Positions 10,782 through 20,060 of a DNA stretch of 64,000 nucleotides are shown one piece after another. The first letter of the stretch is position 1. Each line of letters opens with the position of its first letter. Below the pieces are notes generated by a model that was given only the letters and a program-made list of their open reading frames with translations, was not told the origin of the DNA and searched no databases. Source of the stretch: Symsagittifera roscoffensis (Eukaryota > Xenacoelomorpha > Acoela > Convolutidae). A program made the position numbers and the translations under genes. The stretch covers positions 36,525,436-36,589,435 of the forward strand of contig NC_087068.1 of NCBI RefSeq assembly GCF_963678635.1, written 5' to 3'.

Positions 10782-12420
10782 CCCATCCGGGGTTTACAGA
10801 GTTTTTGTTCTTTAATGTTCTACTGTAATGGAGGATGGACGATGTTCTTTTTTTGGGGGGTGCGAGCATCTTTCTTTTTCCGTTCAGGAAGAAGCATCGT
10901 TACTGGAAGCTCCAAGAAGCTGGAATCGTTGATAAGAACTTGTTGTTCGGTTGTCACTTTTAGTCACGATTGTTTCGGGAGATCGGATCTTGATATCTGA
11001 TCGGTTGTTGTGATCATTGGTTCTGTTACGTAGAGAACAGTGTTCCAATCTTGTTCGGAAGTGGCGTGAAGTTTGAGTATGGGTGAAATGCCTAGTGATT
11101 TGGATCTGTACGAATACTTGAACATCGAGATAGCCATTGTTCTGGTTCAATGGGTTTCCTTTGCTGCGATGCCAAGTCCTACTTTAAATCCTTTGAGTGT
11201 TGTGACTGTAGGCAGCATATCGGTTGTGTTTTGCCATTCCGTAGTTGGAGTGTGATTGGGTTGTCAAGTTCTTTGCTGCTCGTCTTTGGGTTGTGTGTAT
11301 TCTATGTATTGCATTATATTGTTTAAAAATGTAAATCTTTGTTAATTTTTTATTTTTTAGTTATTATCTTATATTAATTTTTATCGTAAAAGCATTTTTG
11401 TTTAGTTCGGTTATTTTAAAGAGCTTCTCATCCTTGAGTAATTCTCGTCAAAAATAGGGAGTGGGTCACAAAGCGTGGTTATAGCACGGTGGTTCAGGTC
11501 GGCTATAGAGCATGCTCAGGACGTCCCTCTGGTGGGATAGGCCAGGAGTAGGGTATAATTTCGTGGGGTCCTCTTTTGTGTTAACCTTTTATGTCTTTTT
11601 TATTATTGGGTTTTTCCTTTGTTGTTTTGGTTGTGTCCTTTTCTCAGAAACCAAATCTCTTGGTTTGGTTTTGTCTTCCGAATTCTTTTTGTTTTGTTTG
11701 TTTTTATTCAGACTTATGAAAAGTCTTCAAAAGAATAAATTATCCAGTTCTTAAGCTGGTTTAATCCGGTTTGGGTACCGTGGGTTTACTTTTCTTAGTC
11801 ATGCTGTTAGGTTATGGTTTGTGGTGTTTAGTAGAATGCCTTGGTTTGTTTGGATTAACAAATAATTTCTTTCCAACCGGGTCAAAGGAAAGTTTGAAAC
11901 TTGTTAAAACTGGTTACAGTTGTTATCGGTGAAATATAGAACTTAAATTCATTATTTTAAACAATTATTCGTGGGCAACCTCTGCAATTGTGGTTAGAAT
12001 TGTTGGTGAGGGAATGCGTTTAAACTATAAAGAAGTGTCTTTTGAAAAATTTAGTAAGGATTTTAAATTTATGTTGAATTTTTATTAATTTACTACTTGA
12101 AAATAGAATATTACGGCGTTTTGGGGTCGAAATATTAATTTTTTTTTTCATTTTGAAAAGATTTACTGCATATGCTAAAACAATTTATAAACTAATTTAC
12201 TGCTGTTTGGGAGTAAATTTTACTGCTTCAATTATTGCAATGGGTTATCAAAATTTATGATTTTAAGAAAATTTTCTGTTTTTCATTTCGTTTTTCTGTT
12301 TTGTAGATGATCGTGCTGTGAAGACTAGAGAAAAAGAAAAAACATTTGGTGAAAAATGGTTAGTTTTATTTTTAATTTATCAGTATAATTAATTTAATTC
12401 ATTTTACTTTGCTCGTCGGG
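10782..12420 (-). other. Long 3' region of element A, similar to that of element B
   Basis: About 1.6 kb lies between the end of ORF3 and the 3' LTR. It aligns in blocks to 52225-53830 of element B. Examples are GGTCACAAAGCGTGG, GGCTATAGAGCATGCTCAGG, and the block AATAAATTATCCAGTT followed by AATCCGGTTTGGGTACCG (plus strand). The last block contains a small palindrome (CCAGTT...CTGG; perfect as CCAGTTTTAAACTGG in B). A sense frame ending PEGRPEHAL-stop is present in both elements but is broken in A. Confidence 0.6.
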
Positions 12421-14205
12421 GAGGAATCTATGGGGGAAAACGTCGTGGATGACTTCGGATGATGTTAGTAATTTTGCTAGCATGCGAATGATGTTTTTAG
12501 TTTGAAAAAGTGGCCAAAGCAATTGGAGTGCTCTAATGACTTTTAGTTCTTCAGTGCTACGTGCGAATTCATATGGTGTATTTTGGATGAGTTTATAGAG
12601 TTTATGGTTATATTTTGTGTTATGAATGAATTCTAGGATTGAGACTTCGATGAGCTGTAGGAATTCGTGTGGGACGGTTGGTGGGCGGGATTATTCCATG
12701 TTGAAGGTTTCGATTAAGGGACAGAATATATACAGCTGGGTGATGGGATCATAATTTCGGAGGATACCTTGGAAGTTAGTGTTAGTACCTTTAATACAAT
12801 AAGTGAAATTAAGAAAGAATGGTGAGGTATATTCGGAGTTAATGAATTGATATCTATGATGAGGTTTTTGTGATGGTATGTGCAGCGAGTAATGATTTTG
12901 TTTAGATTGGTAGTAGGTATAAGTGTGTGTTTGTTTAGTTCGTAACATGACGTTGTGTGAACAGTGCAAATCACATTCATTAGATGTGAGAAAATGAGAG
13001 GTTAGTGGGAAGATGTTAATCTTACTAAAATGTGAATCGTAAGCCTGAATATCACGAAGTGCTGCTGAGATGATGTGATCATGTTTCTTGCCTAAAGAAT
13101 TGAGGGCAAAAACATAGGGTGTTCTAATGAAGAATTTTTGTGTTAGCTGTGGGTTTGCAATTTTATCATCGTTGAGACAGTGATCTTCATTTGGTCTGAT
13201 GATGTGATGTTAGTAATGATCGATGGAAGGTTCTTTAGCTTTCGGTGCGGTGAATGTAGTTAGTGACTGTTTATGTCCGATGTGTGTAAATTGTTTCGGA
13301 GTTAGTGCTGTCGTTAGTCGATAGAGGTCAATTTTGCATTGTTCGTTATCATATGGGTGTTCTATAATAGTAGTGATAGTGGATAAGAAAAGTGGTAGAA
13401 TGATGTCCATGAGAGTGTTGGGTAAAAGACATGCTCATCAACGTAATTTGGGTGTTCGTCATTAGGGTCTGACTGGAAATATGTGTAATGGGGAAAAAGT
13501 GTAAACAGATTTTAAGGATTTCTTTTGTAGTAATCTTTTAGTGTAATCTGGGTCATTATAATATGTTCGGGCTGTGCCTGGGTGAGAAGGAAATAGATGA
13601 TTTTGAAATTTTCCTGTGAAAGTTCGATAAGCTCGGTTGGTATTAGATGAGGATGGGTTTGAAGAGAAAGTTGGGTGCAGTGAAGGGGTCTAATCTGAAG
13701 AGGGAGTGGGATTTTATGGTTTTGATGATATTATGGTTTGTGAGAGTTGATGAATAGTTAGTGTTTGAGGGTGCTGTAATTGTTGCTGAATTGTGTTAAA
13801 ATTGTCTAGTTCAAAAGATTTTTGTGTGTCTTCGGGGCTGTTATTGTTGGATCGTTAACTGTTTAAGGGGGAATATGTGGGTGTCACGTTGGAAATGTAA
13901 GAAGGATTTGAAGGAGGTTCATTTCTGGTTTGGTAGTGGAGGGGTTGAAAAGGGGGTTGGGAAAATGTAGATGGGCTGGGTCGTAGTTGTCAAAATCATC
14001 AGGGGTCTCTTGATCTGAGTTTTCAAATTGTAAAATAGTATGATATACAGTGATATTTGAATTAGTATCTGAATCCATGCCAGATGAAGTGGTAACATGA
14101 GGTGAGTCGGTGGGGGAAAGCAAAAAGTGGTATGACAGGGATGATGTTTTGAAGGTTGACTGGGTAGGAAATTGAGCGATGGAGTGATTCAACTTGGCGG
14201 CTCAT
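12421..14205 (-). pseudogene. ORF3 relic downstream of env (unknown function)
   Basis: This is the counterpart of the ORF at 53840-55647 in element B. It begins ATGAGCCGCCAAGTTG (MSRQVESLHRS), and its ATG overlaps the env stop as ATGA at 14202-14205. The N-part (Ser/Thr/Asn/Pro-rich, with GMDSDTNSNI and ETPDDF) is open at 13884-14192 apart from an early frame break. Downstream the match to B continues in the -1 frame (VTPTYSPLNS, RAYRTFTGKFQNH). The C-terminal part is broken at several points. It contains LRTKQTHTYTYY, TSPFFLNFTYCIK and an early stop near the end (PH-stop). I recognise no domain. Confidence 0.6.
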
Positions 14206-14770
14206 CGTGGGCTAAAAAAAACGGTTGATCTGAGAACGAAAATTTGTGGTCTGTGGCTCTTCGATTATTTGATCGAATGTGTCGTCAAAATGAGATTGTT
14301 GTGTTATTATGTGCTGAATTGGGCTTTGGGGGTAATTTTGTCTTGAAGATATGAGATCTGTCAGTGCTATGTTCCTAAGATTTCGTGATACTAATGATAA
14401 TGGATGATTATGATGTGGGCTTTGTGATTGTGGTGCCGTAGGTGTTTTTTTTTGTGTTGTTTTGTGATTCGTCAAATGTGTTCGGTGTAGTTGATAATTT
14501 TGTATTGTACTCTTTTATTTGAGCTTCTAAAAGTATTTTAATTATCAATGTAGAAAAAATTCCAAAAAAAATCCAGCAAAAAGGATGCGTGCTACGCTTG
14601 CTTGTTTATTTACTGGTGTGTGCATAGAACAAGTGTTGTAAAATTCCTTATAGTAGAGAGAAAAAAATCCAAGAGAATAAAGCATTGCGTACAATATAGT
14701 AACTCTTTCTAAGATGTAGTAGGGCTGTTGCCAATGCGAAAGTGATGATAACATTTTTCATACATTTGCA
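14202..14770 (-). pseudogene. Env C-terminal part: membrane segment and cytoplasmic tail
   Basis: Reading frames at 14545-14754 and 14212-14475 match the C-terminal part of the env of element B. The shared parts are YYILE(R/K)(V/L)TILYAM, a long hydrophobic membrane region, a conserved VNKQASVARILFAGFF, and a polar tail ending just before ATGA. On its 5' side it is joined not to the env ectodomain but to the small hydrophobic ORF (ALATALL), near 14725-14740 at a short GGCAACA-type similarity. The protein is therefore cut off from its ectodomain. Confidence 0.65.
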
Positions 14771-15094
14771 TATTGTCATTATGAGTCAGAAATGTGAGGA
14801 AAGTTATGAAAAGTGGAAAAACATCTGTTCTTCAAAATAAATGTTGAAACATTTAGATAGTTACTGAATTATCGTACCTGAGAAGATGGTCAAAGATTTT
14901 TGCAAAGTTAATGTAAGTTTGGGATAGGGAATGAAAAATAACGAAAAAATTGCAAAAAATTATCAGGAGGACGATTAATAATTCTAGGGTACCGGCTATT
15001 AGGATTATACAGAGTTTGAAAAAATCGAAGTGATTGCAAACAATATTGAAAGTATGTTTGAAAGTAAGTTTCGGGAAATTTTTTTTTAATGGTT
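14770..15094 (-). pseudogene. Small hydrophobic ORFs (X and TM), copy 1
   Basis: Frame X (with LIVLLIIFCNFFVIFHSLS and ending near 14853) and the following short membrane ORF match 58362-58790 in element B. Here X is fused directly behind the truncated env frame, so one continuous frame (14853-15323) reads from env into X. That fusion is a rearrangement product, because in B the two are more than 1 kb apart and in the opposite order. Confidence 0.6.
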
Positions 15095-16408
15095 GCATGA
15101 TTGTAGGATATGGCGTGAGAAGGTAGTATTTGTCTTCGACGGGGTTTAGTTGTACTACATTGTGGCTATTTTTTTGATTTACATGGGACTGCTGTTTCCC
15201 AAAAATAAGTTCTTTGTGAAAGTGTGTCAACAAAATGTACTTTATTTTTGTAGAAAATGGGGATTCTTTTGTAGCATCTTTTATCTTCAAAAGTGATATT
15301 TTTTGGTACAGGTGTAATATCATAGGATGTTTCCTTCATAATCAATGAAATTTGATCTGTTTCCGGATAATAAAAATCCTGCATAAGGTATTTTTAAAAC
15401 TGCTAGTGCAAGTGGCTGTAAAACTTGTGTTCTTTCAAGTTCGCATAACTGATGTAGTGTTTCTAGTTCTGATAATGAAATTTCTTGAAAAATTCTGCTT
15501 TCTGAATAATCTAATTTCATATCGAGGTGTATGTCATAATAAATTGCGCTAAAAGAGGTGTTGTTCATGAGTGATAGTTCTTGTAGGCGTGTACTATCTT
15601 TTTCCTGTATTTCTACTTTTCCTCCAATGTTTCCTGTAATTTTGAGGCGGTTTACTGGGATGTATGAGTTTTCGTTGTTTGTAGTATGATGTGTTGCGTG
15701 TGGATTTTTTTATGATTTTTCCTGTATTCATGTCAAAACTTTGTTCTTATTCAACAAGAATTTCTGAATATTGTATTTTATAAAGTGGTTTGGTGTATTT
15801 ACATGCAAGTTCTGTTTCTGAGTAAATTTGGATACGCGTTAGTTTGTTTTTATATTATGAATGTTTCTGAATTTATGATTACTATGTGTGATTTTTCCAG
15901 GGTTTACGTTTTCATAAGGAATGGAAGTTTGGCTTGATGTGCAGTGTCTGGAAAAACTTGGAAGTTTACCAATATTCTATTTGTGCCTTTATTTGATGTG
16001 ATTTGTAATCTGAGAAGTTCGTATTTACACTCGTCAGGGTTGAGATGTAGAAGTCTTCCGATTTTACTCTGATAGAAGGATTCATGATCTAATTGATTTT
16101 TATTTCCATTTGAGACTTGTGAATAATGTACTTTTTTTTCGGAAAACGTCGCTAGTTAGTGTTGTAGCTCGTCCTTTCGAGTAGAGAGTAGCTATTATGT
16201 TTGTGGTTTCTTTAGCCTGTGGTTCGGATTCTTATTGTGTGACTTGATTTTTTGCGTATTTATGTAGTGTTTTTTGTTCATTTTCTTCACATTCATAGTG
16301 TGTGAGTAATAAATCCTGTAGTCCTGTTCGGGGGCAAGGATTGTGATTTTGATCTGAAAAGTTATGAAAAAGAAGGGTCTGGATAACGAGAATCTTTAAA
16401 AGATACAT
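15095..16408 (-). pseudogene. Env N-terminal and middle part, copy 1 (chuvirus-glycoprotein-like)
   Basis: It starts MYLLKIL at 16408 with a hydrophobic signal-like segment, then a CPRTG and YECEENEQKTL region. The N-terminal part contains stops. The middle is read in three overlapping frames at 15166-15568: SLSELETLHQLCELERTQ, YAGFLLSGNRSNFIDYEGN and CYKRIPIFYKNKVHFVDTLS. It ends at LTPYP..MQPLKK, where it joins the X segment. The residues match element B's env closely. Frameshifts and truncation make it non-functional. Confidence 0.7.
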
Positions 16409-17340
16409 ATGTACGATAGTACTGAATATGGATTATAAAAAGATTTACATCCAATTATCTTTTTGGTGTATCTATCGTATTTGTAGATGGTTTCCGTTGC
16501 TATAAATGGAGCAAGTAAAGATGGTTATGTGTATTACTTGTGGGTGCATAGAACAAGTGTTACAAATTCCTTATAGTAGAGAGAAAAAAATTTCCTTCGG
16601 TGTAATTTAAAGGAAATGGTGTTGGTGAAACTTGACTTAGGGAGGGGGTTGAGGGAAGTGATAGTGTTTCTGGTAGTGATAAAATTGAGTCAGATGAAAC
16701 GTCAATTGGTTCGTTTGCTACATTTGGTTCGCCTTCATTGAAGGCTTGTGTCGTCCAATATGAGGGTTGTTCTGTAGTAGCTGGGGGATTAAAAGGATTT
16801 TCTCGAATTTGATCTGATGTAGGAGTTGAACCTGAGTGATCTGATGCGATGTTTGAAGTGCTTGGTTGTGATGCGTTTGGGGGAATACTTTGAACTTTAC
16901 TGCTGGAGAGGTCTATCGGCTTTATAATTGGTGATGTGGTATATTGAATTGAACTCTGAGTGTTTGCAAATTTCTATTTTGTCTTGGATGTATAATTTGT
17001 CTATTTATTTCGAGCGTAATTTGATTTTGGCTTCGGTTTCTTGCTCTATTAAGACCTTTTTGAAGGAGGGGATTTATATTTTATAGTGGTTCTTAATGTG
17101 ACTCGCTTAAAAGTGCGTAGCGAACGACTGGTTCTAGTGGTTCAGACAAACGTGTGCGTTTTTCTTCAAAAGAATATGGATTGTCTTGAAAAGAGATGCG
17201 TGTTGATGATTGTGGGTTGTTTGTTTGAATGGTGTTGTTGGAAGTTCTTGGGATGTTGTTGGTTGGGTTTGGTGAGGGGGTTGTTGATTAGCAATTTTGG
17301 AAAAATTTCAAAGATGAGTTTTTTCGAAGAATTTTTATTT
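16393..17340 (-). pseudogene. Ser/Pro/Asn-rich ORF upstream of env, copy 1
   Basis: This frame is homologous to 57223-58340 of element B. It has an N-part rich in Pro, Ser, Thr and Gln (STRISFQDNP, LSEPLEP), then GSTPTSDQIRENPFN and a C-part ending in YDRYTKK and a short tail. Its stop overlaps the env ATG by 13 nt. A piece of about 50 bp at 16541-16592 does not belong to it: it matches the env membrane region at 14622-14670. The internal part after it is deleted relative to the other copies. Confidence 0.5.
16541..16592 (-). repeat. Displaced copy of env membrane-region sequence
   Basis: TGCATAGAACAAGTGTTACA and CCTTATAGTAGAGAGAAAAA (plus strand) match 14622-14675 almost exactly. They are inserted between two halves of the Ser/Pro-rich ORF, with no LTR or target duplication. 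A templated insertion during break repair or a reverse-transcriptase template jump would explain it. Confidence 0.65.
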
Positions 17341-17369
17341 ATTGTAGTATTCTTCGATGAAAAGAATTA

Positions 17370-17755
17370 AAAGGATTGTTGCCAATGCGAAAGTGAAGAT
17401 AAAATTTTTCATACATTTGCATATTGTCATTATGAGGGATGTCAGAAATGTGAGGAAAGTTATGAAAAGTGGAAAAACATCTGTTCTTCAAAATAAATGT
17501 TGAAACATTTAGATAGTTACTGAATTATCGTACCTGAGAAGATGGTCAAAGATTTTTGCAAAATTAATGTAAGTTTGGGATAGGGAATGAAAAATAACGA
17601 AAAAATTGCAAAAAATTATCAGGAGGACGATTAATAATTCTAGGGTACCGGCTATTAGGATTATACAGAGTTTGAAAAAATCGAAGTGATTGCAAACAAT
17701 ATTGAAAGTATGTTTGAAAGTAAGTTTCGGGAAAAATTTTTTTAATGGTTGCATG
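17370..17755 (-). pseudogene. Small hydrophobic ORFs (TM and X), copy 2
   Basis: The frame DVFPLFITFLTFLTSLIMTI, then CKCMKN and FALATILLILFIEEYYN, matches the 62-codon membrane ORF at 58362-58550. Segment X (17509-17755) reads LIVLLIIFCNFFVIFHSLS and ends LRYDNSVTI. As in copy 1, X is fused behind env (MQPLKK). The sense sequence CAGGTACGAT at the end of X is shared with element B and resembles a splice donor, though the encoded RYD also explains it. Confidence 0.6.
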
Positions 17756-19044
17756 ATTGCAGGATATGGCGTGAGAAGGTAGTATTTGTCTTCGACGGGG
17801 TTTAGTTGTACTACATTGTGGCTATTTTTTTGATTTACATGGGACTGCTGTTTCCCAAAAATAAGTTCTTTGTGAAAGTGTGTCAACAAAATGTACTTTA
17901 TTTTTGTAGAAAATGGGGATTCTTTTGTAGCATCTTTTATCTTCAAAAGTGATATTTTTTGGTACAAGTGTAATATCATAGGATGTTTCCTTCATAATCA
18001 ATGAAATTTGATCTGTTTCCGGATAATAAAAATCCTGCATAAGGTATTTTTAAAACTGCTAGTGCAAGTGACTGTAAAATTTGTGTTCTTTCAAGTTCGC
18101 ATAACTGATGTAGTGTTTCTAGTTCTGATAATGACATTTCTTGAAAAATCCTGCTTTCTGAATAATCTAATTTCATATTGAGGTGTATGTCATAATAAAT
18201 TGCGCTAAAATAGGTGTTGTTCATGAGTGATAGTTCTTGTAGCTGTGTACTATCTTTTTCCTGTGTTTTTACTTTTCCACCAATTTTTCCTGTATTTTTG
18301 AGGCGGTTTACTGGGATGTATGATTTCTCGCTGTTTGTAGTAAGATGTGTTGCATGTGGATTTTTTATGGTTTTTCCTGTATTCATGTCAAAACCTTGTT
18401 CGTATTCAACAAGAATTTCTGAATATTGTATTTTATAGATTGGTTTGGTGTATTTACATGCAAGTTCTGTTTCTGAGTAATTTTGGAAACGCGTTAGTTT
18501 GTTTACATTCTATGAATGTTTCTGAATTTATTATAATTATGTGTGATTTTTCCAGGGTTTACGTTTTCAGGAATGGAAGCTCGGCTTGATGTGCAGTGTC
18601 TGGAAAAACTTGAAAGTTTACCAATATTTGATGTGATTTGTAATCTGAGAAGTTCGTATACACAATCGTCAGGGTTGAGATCTAAAAATCGTTCGATATT
18701 TCTCTGATAGAAAGATTCATGATCTAATCGATTTTTATTTCCGTTTGAGACTTGTGAACTATGTACTTTCTTTTCGGAAAACGTCGCTAGTTAGTGTTGT
18801 AGCTCGTCCTTTCGAGTAGAGAGTAGCTATTATGTTTGTGGTTTCTTTAGCCTGTGGTTCGGATTCTTTTTGTGTGACTTGATTTTTTGCGTATTTATGT
18901 AGTGTTTTTTGTTCGTTTTCTTCACATTCATATTGTGTGAGTAATAAATCCTGTGGTCCTGTTCGGGGGCAAAGATTGTGATTTTGTTCCTAAAAAATTA
19001 AGAAAAAGAAGGGTCTGGAAAATGAGAATCTTTGAAAGATACAT
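17756..19044 (-). pseudogene. Env N-terminal and middle part, copy 2
   Basis: It starts MYLLKILIFQTLLF at 19044. The best open stretch is 17976-18386 (136 codons), which covers the segment from the linker (TGKTIKNPHATH) through LSLSELETLHQLCELERTQ to SGNRSNFIDYEGN. A second frame at 17822-18040 continues toward the CYKRIPIFYKNK block. It is nearly identical to copy 1 at an offset of 2656 bp and ends at the same env/X junction. Confidence 0.7.
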
Positions 19045-19640
19045 GTGTACGATTGTCCTGAATTTGGATTATAAAATTTTTTTTATTCAATTGTCTTTTT
19101 GGTGTATCTATCGTATTTGTAGATGGTTTCCGTTGTTATAATTGGAGGAGGTAAAGATTGAGCTGTTATATTTGGAGGGACAAGGTGCAAGCATTGTTGA
19201 GTTATATTATTTAGTCTTACTGTGATTTCGAATTTTAGTGTTAAGTTATCCTGTTGTGGTGTTTGTATGTTATGTTCTTGTATGTCTTTGTGGATATCGT
19301 GTCTGTATTGTAATTTGTTTAGTGCCCAGTTGTGTAATCTGCTGCTTTCCTTACATTGAACAAATAATGGAGGGGGTGCTACGAATGTTTTACAATCTAA
19401 CCGTAGGGGTATATTATTAGATGAATGTTCTCGATATCGAGCGTAGAGATTTGTAGGAAAATTTAAAGGAAATGGTGTTGGTGAAACTTGACTTAAGGAG
19501 GGGTTGAGGGAAGTGATAGTGTTTCTGGTAGTGATAAGTTTTGTCAGATGAAACGTCAATTGGTTCGTTTGCTAAATTTGGTTCGCCTTGAGTGAAGGAT
19601 TGTGTCATCCAATATGGGAGATGTTCTGTAGTAGCTGGGG
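19030..19640 (-). pseudogene. Ser/Pro-rich ORF, C-terminal part, copy 2
   Basis: The frame at 19083-19559 reads LSQVSPTPFPLNFPTNL, then ARYREHSSNN, a WALNKLQYRHDIHKDI stretch and YDRYTKK near the end. It matches 57223-57700 of element B. The N-terminal half is missing: at about 19640 the sequence passes directly into the non-coding block that lies next to integrase in B. Confidence 0.55.
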
Positions 19641-20060
19641 TCTTCCTAGTTTTTTTTTATTGAATAGTTGGGGTAACTAAGAGATATTCGTAATTTAGGC
19701 TAAATGATCATGTTCATTTTGTTTTTTAGGCTGATTTAATGTCTTTGTTTGGGGGAGGTTTGAGGTCTAATTTGGGAAAAATTGTTGATCTTTGTTCTAC
19801 TTGATAAGGGAGGGTTGTAATAATGAGATTTTATTTGTTTCAAATGTCAATTTTTAGCGGGTTGCTTATTTTTGACCTGGAGTTCTCTCAGTTTTAGTTA
19901 GATATACGCATGAAGGTTCTTATTTGTCGGCTAGAGAAGTCGTGTTTTAAAAAGAGGTGATGATTGGGCAAGATTTCTATTGGCTGAGTTTGAACTAGAT
20001 TGTTCAAGTGCTTTTTCAACTGAAATTTGTGAAAAAGTACTGGTGTTTTAAATGATTTTA
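19641..20060 (-). other. Conserved non-coding block between pol and the env region, copy 1
   Basis: This block aligns to 58880-59300 of element B and is repeated at 27146-27560. Shared plus-strand pieces are GTTGATCTTTG, GATAAGGGAGGGTT and GCTTATTTTTGACCTGGAG. All frames carry stops. Its survival in all three copies suggests a structural or splicing role, but it may simply be recent shared ancestry. Confidence 0.5.

Larger units (their letters stand above)
14850..20050 (-). repeat. Tandem duplication with an offset of 2656 bp inside element A
   Basis: The open frames at 14853-15323 and 17509-17979 differ by only a few residues, as do 15166-15384 and 17822-18040. Each pair is displaced by exactly 2656 bp. 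The repeated unit carries X, the env N-part and the end of the Ser/Pro-rich ORF. Left and right limits are approximate. Confidence 0.75.

Noticed and set aside
17086-17370. Plus-strand open frames inside elements A and B (for example 17086-17370, 24590-24874, 35305-35745, 60822-61106)
   Set aside because: They are antisense to recognised minus-strand retroelement genes. Their Val/Phe/Leu/Cys-rich composition is what the complement of A/C-rich coding sequence gives.
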